Shown here in pieces: positions 24,688 to 38,412 of a stretch of DNA of 64,000 nt (its first letter is position 1; each line of letters begins with the position of its first letter). The stretch is from Moringa oleifera. Lineage: Eukaryota > Streptophyta > Magnoliopsida > Brassicales > Moringaceae. Location: NCBI GenBank assembly GCA_021397835.1, contig JAJFZO010000344.1:8308001-8372000 (forward strand), in the 5' to 3' direction. Below the pieces are notes generated by a model. That model worked only from the letters and a program-made list of their open reading frames with translations. It made no database searches and was not told where the DNA came from. A program made the position numbers and the translations under genes.

Positions 24688-27600
24688 TCATCTCTTGCCG
24701 TCTGTCAAGACTGAAATGACCTCCTTGTCATGAAGATCCGTTTCTGGTAGATACTGAAGAGGCATATTACCTTGTTTGTCCACAGCCTGTGGATCAGCTC
24801 CCCTACAATTAAATTGCAAATCTCACTTCTGACTTCTGCATATTAATAAGTCTATAGTCTGAAAGTGGTGCTACATTAAGAAAATCATAACAGAATTAAA
24901 TAAGTCACCTTGTGAGTAGCAATTTCGCAATTGCATATCTCCTGCTGATAATGCAATGATGAAGTGGAGTCCGACCTCGCGAATCAGAAGCATTTATATT
25001 TGCTCCATACTGTACAAGTAGCTCCACCATGCCAATGTCAGCAGTTAGGCAGGCTAGGTGAAGCAGAGAACAGCCATCAGAATACTCCTCTATGAGTTGA
25101 TTTTCACTTGTTTCTAATGAGTCTGAATAGCTTGAGGGCCTGCTCAAAGAATCACTTGCAAAGCAATCAGATTCCTGATCAAGGCTTTGATTCTCTTCCA
25201 ACTGCATCACTTTCGCTAGAGGTAAAGCAGTACTAAAGGATGCCTGCCCATGGATAGCATTGACATCTGCGCCAGAGCAGATGATATGGCGGTAAACTTC
25301 TTTCTTGTCATTAGCACAGACACTTTCCCATATCTGTTGTGCCACTGAGAGGAGATGCTGATTGTCCTCCATCTTGCAAACAAAAATCTTCTCTGAATAC
25401 TGCAGTCAGAATAAATACTCATCAATTCTAGGTTGCAAATGACAACTTATCAGGTTACTGCTGTCACATAAATTCACCTTGGAAAAGCATTTTCAGGTAA
25501 TGCTCCATAAGCGAAACTATGAACAGCAACACAGTGAACAGTGGAGCATATAATAAATAAATATATGCAGTCGAATATGTAAATAGCTGAACATCCATGC
25601 TCTTGAGGATGCATTCAGTAAAAAAAGGGATGGGTAGTGGGAGAAGGGACTATATGATTAAAGATAACAGGGACCAAGTTATACACTTGAAAAAGGGGAA
25701 GCATTGTCACAGTAAATGAGACGAAGAGAAATATATAAGCTATCAACAGAATAGTAGAAATTTCCCCCTAGGACTAGAGCACTAGAACCACACTGACAGA
25801 ACATTAGTGTCAGTTGGCTGCACAGCCCTTGGGTGGGCCACAAGGGTCCTGCCTCAACTCAGATGGTAAAGCTCTGAAGAAATTTCCCATGCCTGAATTA
25901 GGCCTTTAAATACCAGCTCTTAAACCAATTGGGCTGGCAGCTGATTGATGTGGCTGCCCAAGCGTCCATTTTACTTTATACTAATTTCTCAAAGCAAGTC
26001 AAAATTCTGTTCCAAGGCTCTCATAGCCTTCCTTTGGGCTGTTTTACTTCAACACATGGGAATCCACTTACTGGCAAGATTTTCATTTGTAATTAAAGTC
26101 CTCGTAAAAGCAAGCAACAAAAAGTCACGAGTCACAAGTTAGAAATCACCTAGAGCTAGATGAGACTGTGACAACAGTTTGAACAACTCAAAGATAATAC
26201 TAATCTAGAAAAAATGCAGTCCTCAAGCTACTTTCCACAAACCATTCTTTTCATTTCTGGACCCAGAAATGAAGAAATTTGAGGAAGTGCTCAAAGGAAT
26301 AAACTAAAGAATACCTTTGCATGGATGAACAACTCCTTTACTGATATATGATCATTGAGACTGGGCTTCCTTGCGAAAACCTTTTTGTGTCTACCAGACT
26401 TGGAAGCACTTCATAACAAGACCTAACAAACTTGTTAGCTCAAAAATAAGCTGTTTCCAAATCAAGTAAAAATATGTATCACTTACCTCAAAGGGCTCTC
26501 TTCAGTCAGAAATTTGCATTCTGAATGCAATAACTCTTCCCAGACTGAGTTTGCACATACATTGCCCAGCGACTGGAATAGAGTTAAGATAGATGGTTCC
26601 CATACTTTAACATCGAGTGTCAGCGATCTCACCTGCATCATAGTTTATGCATCAAGAAGCAAGTAGGAAGGGAGAAACCATAAAAGCATTGTACACTATA
26701 AGAAAAAAATGAGACTCGTTCCAACACCAAAAGGTAAAGATAAGGAAAAAAGAGAGGAAAAAAGAGAGGAAAAAGAGAGAGAGAGATGACCATCTGCTTT
26801 TATAAAATGATTTTCAGTTACAAGATACCAAGAAAGCTACGTTAGGATAGTAAATTCTGACCATGGCTTGGGCCTTGGCTTGCCTCAGGGCAAGTCTAAA
26901 TTTAAGGTTTAGTCTCAAACTGAGTACGGTCTGACATAAGGCTTAATTTGAGGCTTACTCAAACTAAGTACATCTTGAACCCCAAAATCCAGACAGTGAG
27001 GATTTTCATAAGCCAATGCCATGCCTGAGTTACAAATATGGTAGAAAACTGAAGAAAGGGTTATATTTATAAGCTGAAATTTAGAAGATAATTTTTTATT
27101 GGCACAGTTTTTCTATATAACTACCTCATTTCCAAGGATAATCACTTAACTATCTGAATTCTAATAAAAGTACTATTTCCTAGTAAGATTTTCCAACAGC
27201 ATTTAAGGGATTTGCAGATACCAACATCAATTTCTTTCTTATTCCTCACCAACTTCTTTGAGCAATGAGATATCCAAATATTTAAATATTTCTTGCAAAC
27301 TTTTACCCATGTAGTTAGCTGCATCATCCATTAGTGTTTAGGTAAGCACACAGACACAAATGTATTCCATTAATTAAGATCATTTCTAGTGTAATTTTCT
27401 TTTTGATGTGAATAACACCAATCTCATAACCTTAAAGGAGGTAAGGTTTCATACGAAAACCTTGATGATTTACCTTGGATATATGCACCCCTAGATTACG
27501 ATGAACACCAGAACATTCAATGCATATAAGGACACCCAGGTTTAAAGATGCCCAGTCTGGTTCAGGTGCGCCACAGTCAGCACATTTGTCATTTCCAGGT

Positions 27601-30600
27601 ACTTTTCTCAAGATATCAATTGGCTTTCCAGGTTTAAGGACGTCTTTCTGTTGCAAACTTCCAGATAAATGCAAATAATCCCCAGAAGGGAGATTTTCAG
27701 ATGTTTGTTCACCAATTTCTGTCTGATCAGCATGAGGTGAATCTGCTGAAGAACCAGCATCACTGGCAGAGCAATTATCACCACTTCCCATGTCACTAAC
27801 AGAGAGCTGCTGACAAAATTGACATATGGGAAATAGTAAGATAGCCGAGGAAACCAAAGTCTGCACAAAAATGAAAATTTAACATTTCCTTTACTTAGCA
27901 AACTTTCCTAGAGAAAATTGGGTCATAATTTATGTATAAAATAGACTTTTTTTCCCTGTTGTTTGAGACATACAAACCTGACCATCTTGGGTGCATTTGT
28001 TAGCATATGTGTATAGTGGAACACTTTGCGTTGTTGTTGCTTAGAAAAATATGTCAAATACCAAAGCACAATGTGCCAAAATAATTGATGAACTCCTAAA
28101 CACTTAAAATCCCATCCCTTCTGAATTCAGTGAGATATTTTTAAGAGTTGTACATCCATCTTTGAACTCCATATATGAACTAGTTCATATTTTTTTCTAT
28201 AAGTACAAGGCAGCGAAATGAGACAAGAAAAACCACCAAAGTGTGAAGTGAAAATGATCCAGACTGAAGAGATAAATTGCATTCACCCAAACTTCAGTAT
28301 TTTATTTCTTCTTTCCTCAAAAAATCTTAGTGATTACCCTCTCAGATGTTTGAAAAGTCAATAATGAAGCAATTACTCCAGTTATCTTTTCAATCCAGTC
28401 CATTTGGTCCAGTGCATTCTCCGCCTGCATCCAGAGGTTGTTATTGGTGAGAATCTGAATCTAAATCAAACTGCATCTGCCAACTCAGTACAAGAAAATG
28501 ATAAGGTTTTCTGCAACGTCACTAAATTCGATAATAATAATACAAACAATGTATTTGCACAGAACTTAAAGAAGATACCTGCAATGTGTAAACTTTTGTT
28601 GGTGATACAATCCTGAAGCAGAACCTTAGATCTGATTGATCTGCGTCAATTTTTATTGTTGATGTCAATAGATTTACAGTATGACGTGCAACAGATTTGT
28701 CATCATGTACGCTGCCATGGTAATGAGAAGAAAGCCACCGACTCAGCAACCCAGGACTATTTTCAGAAGAATTATTCCTGTATATGGCAGATTGACTCCC
28801 GATTGCCTGAGATGGCACGGACACTATTTATCAACCAACATAAAAGACTAGAATACAAACATTCACCACCTCTAAGCCATCCTTCACTTTGTGACTTACA
28901 GAAGACATATTCCATGGTTTACGATAGTAATACAGCATCCCTCGACTATCAAGCACAAAAAATCTTCTCTTCCAGTCACCCCTTAAGTTTGAAGAACGCT
29001 TAGATAGGTATCCTTGCCTTATTGTCTCGACCTGAAAATGGTGATTATAACAATGTTAGTGCTAAGTAAAACTACAGAGAATAAAAGAACTGTTCAAGAA
29101 AGAATTAAGCCAACAATGTAGAGAAAATCATTTACAAGAAATAATGACATTATCTCAAAAGTACCTTTCCTTTTGCACTAGATTGCATAACAGCCTCAAT
29201 CACTTTGCGTGAATTCCTCGAGAATGGTTGGAAACCATCTCTATTAGGAGAACCCTGACAGCCACTTAAGCACAGTCTATTTTCTCGATCAATCTGCCTT
29301 CTAAACTCCTGCATCCTTTCATTAAGAGATGCCAGCTCATAGTTGGAACATTCTCTTGACTGCTGAGCATAAGCCAATACCTGAAACCAAATGGCCAGAA
29401 AAATTTGACATCCATCCAGTTAAGAGAGAATAAAGGTTCAGAGAGGAAAAAACAGATTCTCAAGAGGATTCTTTTGTGAATAGCAAACTTCAAATACCAG
29501 CTCCAAGGAAAGAAAACTCTAAGAAGAAGATACAAAAAAAATCTATCAGTCTAAGCACAGTGGGACTTCTAATTTAAAAATGAAAGGCATAGTGAGCTAC
29601 TCTTAAATGAAATTCAACATCTCTGCTCTCACGAAGGAAAAAAACTGGTCACATGAAAGACAAAGAAATGGTGCTTAATTATTGAGAAAGCATGTTTTTA
29701 GATCTGCAAGATAGTAAAGCAACAATTGAAAGTCGGATGCTTTATCCGTTTTGCCTGACCAGAGAACAATCCTGTTTAAATCTTATCTGCACGACAACTG
29801 AGCACTATCTTGGATTATTTAGGTCCTGGATACACAGTTTTTGCAGCAAAGCAAATTGGAAGTGGCGCCTATTTGGGTATATATGTTCTCTGAGGGTGAA
29901 ACCCAAACTCACCCTCCTATGTGACAACAGTGAGGTAATCAACTTAATTTCATTGGTGGTGTGACCAAACATTTTCAATACAAGGCCCTATCAGCTAGAA
30001 GGCTCAAATACTTGTTCTATGTATATGAGATCCAGGATAAACTAAAGCAACTAAAAACCATCTACCAAATAATAAAGCTCCTCGATATTCAAGGCCTCTT
30101 CTGCTCAGTCTTCTGTTGATGGCCTCCTCTAACTGGGTGTATATGCTTCATTCAGTGAGCTGGCACAACCAGGCTTTTAGAAATCTGGCCAGTGAGCTAC
30201 TTTATTAGATATTTCAGAGACAATATAACAAAATGAAGTATTTTTTTCTTTCAGGTGGAAGAGTTTTCTCGGATCGGCCTTCTTAAGTCGAATCATTTTC
30301 AGAGTGTAATCAGCGAAAAACAGGTGCATAAGTGATTCATGACATCCTCAGCCAGTTTTCCTGGTTTTGCAGAGGGGCAGCTGTGGCTCCTATAGCTGGT
30401 CCATATTGTTTATTCTTCAAGGTATCTACTTTTTTTCTCCGACACAGAAAAAATAGATATCATATGTTCTCACAAGCTGAATAATGCTACTGCGTTTTCC
30501 ACCATCTTATAAGGAAATTATTATAGAAACAAAACCTGGCTAATAAAAGGCTCCATCTGCTGCAATAGCTCGTATCCCTGCACAGCAACAAGATTCTGAT

Positions 30601-30646
30601 GTTCACTATATTTAACATACAAAAAGAAAAAACAAGCTATTATCGA

Positions 30647-30692
<46 letters not shown>

Positions 30693-32519
30693 TAGACATA
30701 AACACATACACAAACATATATATACATGTGCATACTTACATATGCATATTTGTATATATATCGCTTACCTGTTTAAAGAAACGGAGGTGAGCATCCATTG
30801 TCCCACCGACAGCCTCCAAAATCTCAAACCTCTTTTTGGCCTCAACATTTGAGAGAGCGCTAACCTGAATTTCAAAAACATGTGATATATAAAAAGTCTA
30901 ACCTATCCTTGAATTGCATATATATTTGAATCTACATGTCCTCATGAAAATGAGCTTACCAGATTGAATCGGGCTTGCTCAAATGAGGATCTAGCATTGT
31001 GCAGTTCCTGAAATGTTGCTATAGCAAGTTATATTTAAAAGTGATGGTTAACTGTAATAAATCATGTTGTCAATCTAACATCAGGACGGTGAATGCTTAT
31101 GAGTTAAAAACAGAGTATGATTGGATATACCTCCTCTACGACAGCAGCCACATCCATCCTAGTGCTCTTCCTCAGCGACAGAAACTTTTCTCGTGCCTGT
31201 CATAACATTAGCATAAGCATTTAATAACACCAAAAGCTCTGAAACTTAATGCTAATATCATAATTTTTCTATGAAATTGCCCCTTAAATTTACTAGAAAA
31301 CATATACTATAATTCCAAAATGAAAAACTAATATGCCCATTGCTTGGAGGAATCTAGTTGGCATTTCCTAAAAGAGAAAGAAAATAAAATTTAGCAAGCA
31401 CATTATTTCTTTTCAGAATAAGATTCTGTACAGAATTCAGTGTTAAATGATAAAGCAGACTGTTTCAGCACCTTCTTTATCGTTCCTTTTCATAACCAGG
31501 TTAACAAATTAGGATATGAACCTTGAAGATCAGGATTTGGTGGATTATTTGGAACAAAGTAATCTTAATATTGGCATTTTGTCCCAAAATTAGCCCAACA
31601 TCCCTCCCTCATACAAAAGGCCCATCCCCTCTCTCTCATCATTATTTGTCAGGTCTGCATGCAGTGGAACTATTGGCCCATTCAGGTCAAAATAGTTTGA
31701 GACAGTTGGCAAACCAAACAGTGGCTTATGGCCCTGATGGGAGTGCAATTGTCTTACTTGATACCAAATCAAACAGGTCTTTCAAGTATTATTTAAAATG
31801 TCATAATATATATTGAACTAATGTGATATCCACCAGTATATTTTCTCAGTGATCTACGAGCAATGTTATTGACGCATGCACAGGCAATCAAGAGATCCAT
31901 TCGCAATGCTGATGTTTCCTGGTAACTTGGGACATTCATGTCAAAAGCAAATCATGATGGTTGTTAAGGACTAAAGGCAAATTACCAGTAGAGAAAACCC
32001 ATCTTACTAAAAGAATGGAGGTCATAGAAAAAAATATTTGCAAACGGAAGCATATTAACCATGCAAGTAAGAAGCTAACAATTGAACTTATAATATTTGC
32101 AACTAACCTGATCATATATAAGGGAGACCTTGTCAAAGCGTTTTCGAGCTTCCTACAGAAATAGTTTACAAAGTTGATGAGAACAGAAACATATTAATGA
32201 GTCAACTATTAAATAACTTTTTCTTTTTTTTTTCAGAAATTCAACTCATCTAAGTATTCTTACAGATAGACAAGAAAAATAAAACATATCATAATCAAAA
32301 GTTATATTCAGTATCATGTAACAGCATAAGAGAAGTATTCCAGAGTGTACAACTGGTATGCTGAAGTCATAGGACTTTACCTCATTATACAGAGGATAGC
32401 TATCATGGAAGCAGGTGGTCAATTTCTGGTCTGATTCTCTCCAAAAAGAAAGTTGGATGTTCAAATTATTCTATTAGCCCACTTTCCAGTAAAAGGGTTA
32501 GGAAAGACACCACACACAT

Positions 32520-32584
<65 letters not shown>

Positions 32585-35500
32585 CTCTCTATGGCCTCTT
32601 CATCCCACCTTCCAAGACTTGAATAATCTTTATCAAGCATATGGTTATTCCTCATTTTTACAAAACCTCAAGAAAAAAGGAATGCTTATTATGTTATTAA
32701 ATAAATAAGCATTAAAGTATTTATTTCATCTAACACGATTTTTCAAAAGTAATACCTTGTCACAAGCAGTAATAGTTAACATATCCAAAACAAAAACATT
32801 GCTCTTTGGCTTCATAACAATCAATAAGCCAAAGTTTCAATATGAAATTTGTAGGAGAAAAAGGCCCTATCATCGTGTAAGTGCGATCAAAACATCAATT
32901 GTATCAGTTATATGCAGTACCTTTACATCCTGCAGATCGACATTTACAAAGTGTAGCAGCCTATCATTTAGCATGTTCTCCACCTGGGAAAACCCATTAA
33001 AACATCAGGACATGGGATCAAAACTTCTCGCCATGTCTCATAAAATATTTCACTGGAACGAATAGAATTGACCATCTGGAAGTTTTAATTAAGGAAATAA
33101 CCATACTTTAAATCAGAAGCATGCAACAAACTTTCTTTCATAGCATCAGAACCAGAAGACCACCAGAAAAGGCAGGAAGCCAAATGTTTAACAGCTAAAG
33201 AATTAATTCTCTTCTTATCCAGAGACACTGAATATGCAGACACTGTAGTAATTCGAGAGTAAAAATATCAGGGAACAGGAAAGGCTATCCTCTTGCACAA
33301 GATACCTAACAAAATATAAAGACAAGCCACTATAAGTGAGCATGCACGTCACAAGCCAAGCAAATTATGAACAGAAATGATAAATTTCAGTTGCATAACC
33401 TAGACATTGACACCCACGTTTTACTAAGTGAATTTCCTTCCTCTCTTGATGAATTCAAGACCAGACTAGGTAGAAATATCCAGAAGCTAAGTCCATGAAC
33501 CTTAGGGAATATCCAGTACTTCTGGCACCAAAAAAATAGGATTTTAAGCTTTTTACTATGAAATGCTCCAGATTCACTACCTCTGATCGAAGAACTTCTT
33601 TGTATGTCCCAATTTCTCTCAAAGCAATTGTGAATTTGGTCATTACAGGCCCTAAGCAGACAAACATAAATTTATCAGTACTAACAGAGAAGATTTAGTA
33701 TGTAATTCATTATGTTCCTAAAATTTTGTTAAAAAAGGTAAAAAAGAAATAGAGGAACCCCCCTTCCCCAAACCCAAAAAAAAAAAAAAAAGAAAGAATA
33801 ACAACACATGGTAGGAAATAAGAGATTTTTGATCAGAAAATAGGACATATACAGTAGTGCTTGCAACAACTCAAGCCACTCTAAACTTGCCATGCTAGGA
33901 GCTCATGTGAGCTCACTGAAAGTCAAAAAGCACAATCCCAAAGCCAAGTTCAATCATTTGCTACAGGCAACCTAATGTAACAAGCAACATATTTGTTCAA
34001 ATAAGTTGGGCATAGATCAATTTAAACATGAACTCATAATATTTAACATGCCTAATGTATATCATGAGTTAAGGAGGTTTTAAAATTATTTACTTCTCAA
34101 AAAATTGGAGAGACTTAACACACTTTTGACTAAGTGAACGACAAGGAGCTTGTTAGTGAATATAAGTTGAAGCTTGTTAAACTCACACATGCTTTGAGGT
34201 GTGTAAAAACCAATAAACCATGGTGCAGCTTAGCTAGCCTCCACCATTTTTAATCATGTGAAAGAATTATCCATGCAACTTCAAACATACACAACAAGTA
34301 GGCCTGGACATAAATAATTCCACACACTTTTTCATCCCAGAGAAACTGCCATACTATATCTTCTAGTGGTTTTCTCAATAACGCAAACCGCTTTGAAAAT
34401 TTTGGTTATTTAATTGCAAGGAGATGCTTTTCTACTTGCTTTTATTAAGCAAGCTAGACACCTTGAGATTGCCTCTAATTATGAATTCTACGAGGTAAAA
34501 GATGGTCATCAACTCCAAGGGGGAAAGGCAAAGAAAATATATACCTCCGAAAGCAATACAGATGGGGTCATTATGGCCTCCTCCAAATGTTTCAAGGGCA
34601 TTAACGAAGGCAATTTCTCCATCATAACCCTCCCCAAGCCCTTCCCTGATAATTGAAATGAGCTGAGAATGTCAGTTTATTCAAGAAGAGGATGAGTTAA
34701 TTCAATAACAGAATGCCCAAAATAAAACTGATATTATTCTGTTAGCATGACTGTTAGGAAGCAAAAATGATTTTTCTGGTGTTTGAAATATCTTCGGGGC
34801 TGCTTTTTATCATTTCAAATCAATAACAAGAACCACTTAGCTAGTTCTTGCTAACTAAGCAATAGGAATTCTTGACTAATAATTTTTCATCCCCTCACAT
34901 TGGCTTTGCAGAGTGGCCTGATATACAGAGCCTTACCTAGAACTCATCATTGACTATGTGTACAAGGAGATACACTGAGATCATCATATAACATGCAAGA
35001 ATATTTTTTCATCATCACGTGAATTACTACCTGCAGTTAGGTTGAATAGAAACTGGATGAATGTATAAGGTTTTCTTGAGAAAGACTCTGTTGTCATTGA
35101 TTTGTTCTATAAAGCATTAAGCCGCAAGGACTTAAGGATAAAAGTGTTTTGCTGGTCGAGCCAGTTTGGTTCTCAGCAAAAGTAACATTCTTTCTTTGCA
35201 CACAATGGTGCACTACATGATTCTGATAAATGATCATTTAATCAACAGAAAATAGGCCATCTCAATAGTTTTACCATGTCCCAGATCCATGCATAATCTG
35301 CTGACTATACTTGCCCAGGAAATAAAAAGAAGGTCATCCTTTTGTTTCCCTTCCTCTTTGCATCTCACTGCATCATTTGGAGCCCTTGGAAGGAAAGAAA
35401 CAAGAAGGTATATAAAGAAAGTAAACTCTCACCTCCACAGGTGCACAATTTATTTTAGAGGCTCAAAGTTTTCAGCTTGGATTATTGAAACTCTAGTCCA

Positions 35501-36066
35501 AGCATCTTTAACTGATTGGAGCTTTTATGTTATGAGAATGAAGAATGTTTTTTTCCCTTAATATCAAAGTGGAATTGAAGTCTATATATTGAAACAACTT
35601 ATGCACCAAACAAAAACTTTATATCATGAATGAAAGAAACTAATGACAGGCAAGCATAAAGAAAAAAAAAGATGCAAGCAGCCTTAGAATGAGAAAAGTA
35701 ATGTTGACTTACGTGTACTTTCGACATCCTTTGTAAAACTTTAAACATCTCCCTCTCAATGACTCAGCACTATCTTCCAAGCATTGTATCTGCTCCACAG
35801 AAAGGTACAACTAATTATTTTCAGTGTCCAGGGCAAATGAACAGATGTGTTATGTAGTAAATAGTTCATGTTTTATGAAAAATCATGATAGAAACAATAA
35901 AAATAAAAATTGTTTCTTCTTATATTACACCACTGAAAAATGCTTCTTCTTATATTACAACACACTAACTAGATCAACAAAAACGTAGGATATATGCACA
36001 TGCGTAAACACACATGCTTCATTGGTGTCTTTGTGATCAGCAGAACTCTGGGATCAAGGCAAGGCT

Positions 36067-36112
<46 letters not shown>

Positions 36113-36828
36113 TGTGGATACACAAATGCGCACACGAGCAAACACACACACAAACTAATGGAACTTGGAGCTCATCAGCTACTCCTTGAAACTGATCCAA
36201 GAACAGCCATCTCCCTCTTTGCTAAGTCAGTAATCTGGAAATGACCTGCATAGAGTTCTTTTGGTGGATTGTCCAAAGCAGCTAAAAGGAGCTGCAAGAA
36301 AGTGGAATCATCCATACTAATAAGGAGGCCAACAACTGTACAGCCTACAGGGATGGTTTAGGATATTACAAAAGCTTCCCAACTGTAACTAAACCAAACC
36401 TATCTTCGTTTGTGTTTAGCAAATAATGAATAGTGGAAAATTCAAAAGAAAAATTGAGCATTAATATGGCGAATCACATTAAATTGGAAGGATGAAAAAG
36501 CAACAGAACACATAACAGTGTCGTGACTGGTTTATGCATGATTACATAAAGGAGGCATCGCGTAAAAACAAGAAATCTTTCCATATATTCAAACAGATTA
36601 TAACCAAATCAGCTCAAAAAGCATCAAACAATATCACGTAAACGAATATTTTTTGCGTCAATTCTTCGAATAAAAGCACAATAATTTGTCAAATATTTCA
36701 TCACCGTTTCAAAAGAGTAAGCATCTGATGATCAAAATGGTTGTTAACAATTACACAAAAATCAAAAGGAAATCATGAAGGACCTGTTGCCGAAACATAG
36801 GCGAATCGTCGAGTCTCGTGAACTGCAT
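24688..36828 (-). CDS. AGD1: ARF-GAP with BAR, PH and ankyrin domains (ACAP type, AGD1/AGD3-like)
   Basis: Nineteen minus-strand exons join in frame: 36828-36784, 35789-35713, 34645-34545, 33651-33581, 32983-32921, 32152-32108, 31196-31131, 31007-30960, 30864-30769, 30577-30536, 29380-29165, 29031-28900, 28806-28579, 28424-28338, 27809-27474, 26632-26487, 26408-26315, 25399-24909, 24802-24688; 832 aa, the usual family size. Order: BAR domain (residues about 1-280, start [15 protein letters not shown]), PH domain (about 291-433, [20 protein letters not shown]), ArfGAP zinc finger from about residue 515 (CADC, 16 residues, then CIEC) with the catalytic-arginine motif [13 protein letters not shown], and ankyrin repeats near 740-800. 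The enzyme stimulates GTP hydrolysis by ARF GTPases on curved Golgi/plasma-membrane vesicles; Arabidopsis relatives act in vein patterning (AGD3/VAN3) and root-hair polarity (AGD1). Position beside SRP68 and ARF2 favours AGD1. No break is visible. Confidence 0.95.
26742..26786. repeat. Purine-only tract (GAGAGGAAAAA-type) in ARF-GAP intron
   Basis: An almost pure A/G stretch with repeated GAGAGGAAAAA units and a final (GA) run lies in the intron between exons 15 and 16 of the ARF-GAP gene. It is simple sequence. Confidence 0.6.
30647..30693. repeat. Compound (GT)n(AT)n microsatellite in ARF-GAP intron
   Basis: About twelve GT units (30647-30670) run directly into about eleven AT units. The tract lies roughly 75 bp beyond the exon ending at 30769 on the minus strand, in a short intron. 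Confidence 0.95.
32522..32582. repeat. (AT)29 microsatellite in ARF-GAP intron
   Basis: An uninterrupted AT run of about 58 bp lies within the intron between exons 5 and 6 of the ARF-GAP gene. It is likely to be length-polymorphic and prone to assembly error. Confidence 0.95.
36069..36112. repeat. Compound (CT)10(CA)12 microsatellite in ARF-GAP intron 1
   Basis: Ten CT units (36069-36088) are followed without a break by twelve CA units (36089-36112), in the first intron of the ARF-GAP gene. Confidence 0.95.
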
Positions 36829-38412
36829 TTTGTTGGAGGAGAAACAAAAAGCCTCTTCTTCTTCGTCTTTGCAACGAAACGAAAATCTGCAGACACGCAA
36901 AGACAATTCTTATTCTTTCCTTCTTTTTTTTCCCCCTTTTTCTGAGTTTTTCGCTTTATGATTTCTAAAACGGGCGCAAATGGAGCATGAGTCTGCGATG
37001 ATGAGCAGAGTGTTGTTTTTCTGGCAAAAACCTCTCGGCGAGCTTTCATGGCTGTCAATTAAAAAATAATAATAAATAAAATAAACAATAGGAAAAACAA
37101 ACCTACCCGCCTTTTTCTCTTCGTTGTGCAAATGCCACGTCTTGTCTTTTTCTTGTCCGTAGTTGAAAGTGCGAGCAAACAGTTCGTTAAGTTCGCATCT
37201 GGATTAATGCACACTGCCTCATCATTCTCAAATTGATACCGAACTGCTCCTATTAATGGGAAAAGCACTTTTAGATTGTGATAACTGAAGCACTTAATTG
37301 ACAAAACCGAAGCATTAAGCCTTCAACAAATGGGCTTAGTCTATTACTTTCATAAAAATTTTTAAATTATCAAAAATAAAAAAGACCAAATCTTTAAAAG
37401 AATCCAATAACCAATGTTGTGAGGGTTGTATTAGTTTTTTGGTTGAATTAATTAGATAATAAATCTCCCATTTGGTTTAATTAGAAAAATATTTTAATTA
37501 TTGAAAATTAAAATAATTCTTCCAGGCAATCCTCATTGGCCTAGGGAATTATGTTTGAGAAAGAGAATCGATGCTCTTAGTTCTTAACACTTCACGTTCC
37601 CTGCGGGACCCAATTCATAGTCCTAAAATAGGATGCCTATACTCAATCGTGAAGGAAACAAAGATAAGCAGCTTCAAGTTCTTTATTTTGTAAGTTTCCT
37701 TTGCCAATTAACTTTGTCTGTTCATGCTTGTATTTGGAAATATTGATTTTTCAAACTACTTCTTTCTCCTTTTGGGTTTTGTTGTTATTGTAGAAATAAT
37801 AGGAATTTTACATCTTGATGAATAATAAACACCAGTGGGTTTTGCATTTTACATTACCAGCTATTTTAGTCCTCCAACTTTTTTGATTACTTTTCTACTG
37901 CTGTATTTGTATGTGGCAACCAGGAAAATTCAGATTACTTCCTGCTCATGCGAAACATTAACATCACTGTGGAGGTTCTTTTACAATACCCTAACATTAC
38001 AATAATGGTTTCTTTTCTTCAAAACTAGAAAGCTATGTATACCTTGTTTTGTTTTGAAGTTTATACTAATTACTGCAAGCCAGGACAGTCTGCTAGCTCA
38101 TTGTGGCATTTCACCATTAATGAATACAAAGTGATATAAAGGAGACCAAATGATTGGAAACAAGATTCAGGTTCTTCAAGAAAGCCAAGTGACCAATAAC
38201 GTTAGCATTCAAATATATGAACAACGCTAAATTATCACCTTGTTAACTTCAAAATCCTTAAAATTTGAAATACCATTACAGGAATTTCTCAACTTCTGAA
38301 GGGAAAAAACAATGTCTGCAAAAAACCTAAGTCATCTAGCTCCTTTGCAAAGACTCTTTCACTGTTTCCACTTTATACTCAGTTTTCATGAAGTTGAATT
38401 AGTAATGGAAAT
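36829..38412. other. ARF-GAP promoter/leader and SRP68 3' flank
   Basis: About 1.6 kb separate two genes read in the same direction. The right part should hold the SRP68 3' UTR and the left part (36829 to about 37300) the leader and promoter of the ARF-GAP gene. I see short ORFs rich in Lys/Arg on the minus strand at 36762-37304, which overlap the leader and have no domain. Confidence 0.55.

Noticed and set aside
30599..30852. Cys/Val and Tyr/Ile repeat ORFs
   Set aside because: They are translations of the (GT)n(AT)n microsatellite inside an intron.
31850..31920. Possible extra ARF-GAP exon between exons 6 and 7
   Set aside because: The flanking exons already join in phase 0 and match the family without a gap; including this stretch would add unmatched residues.
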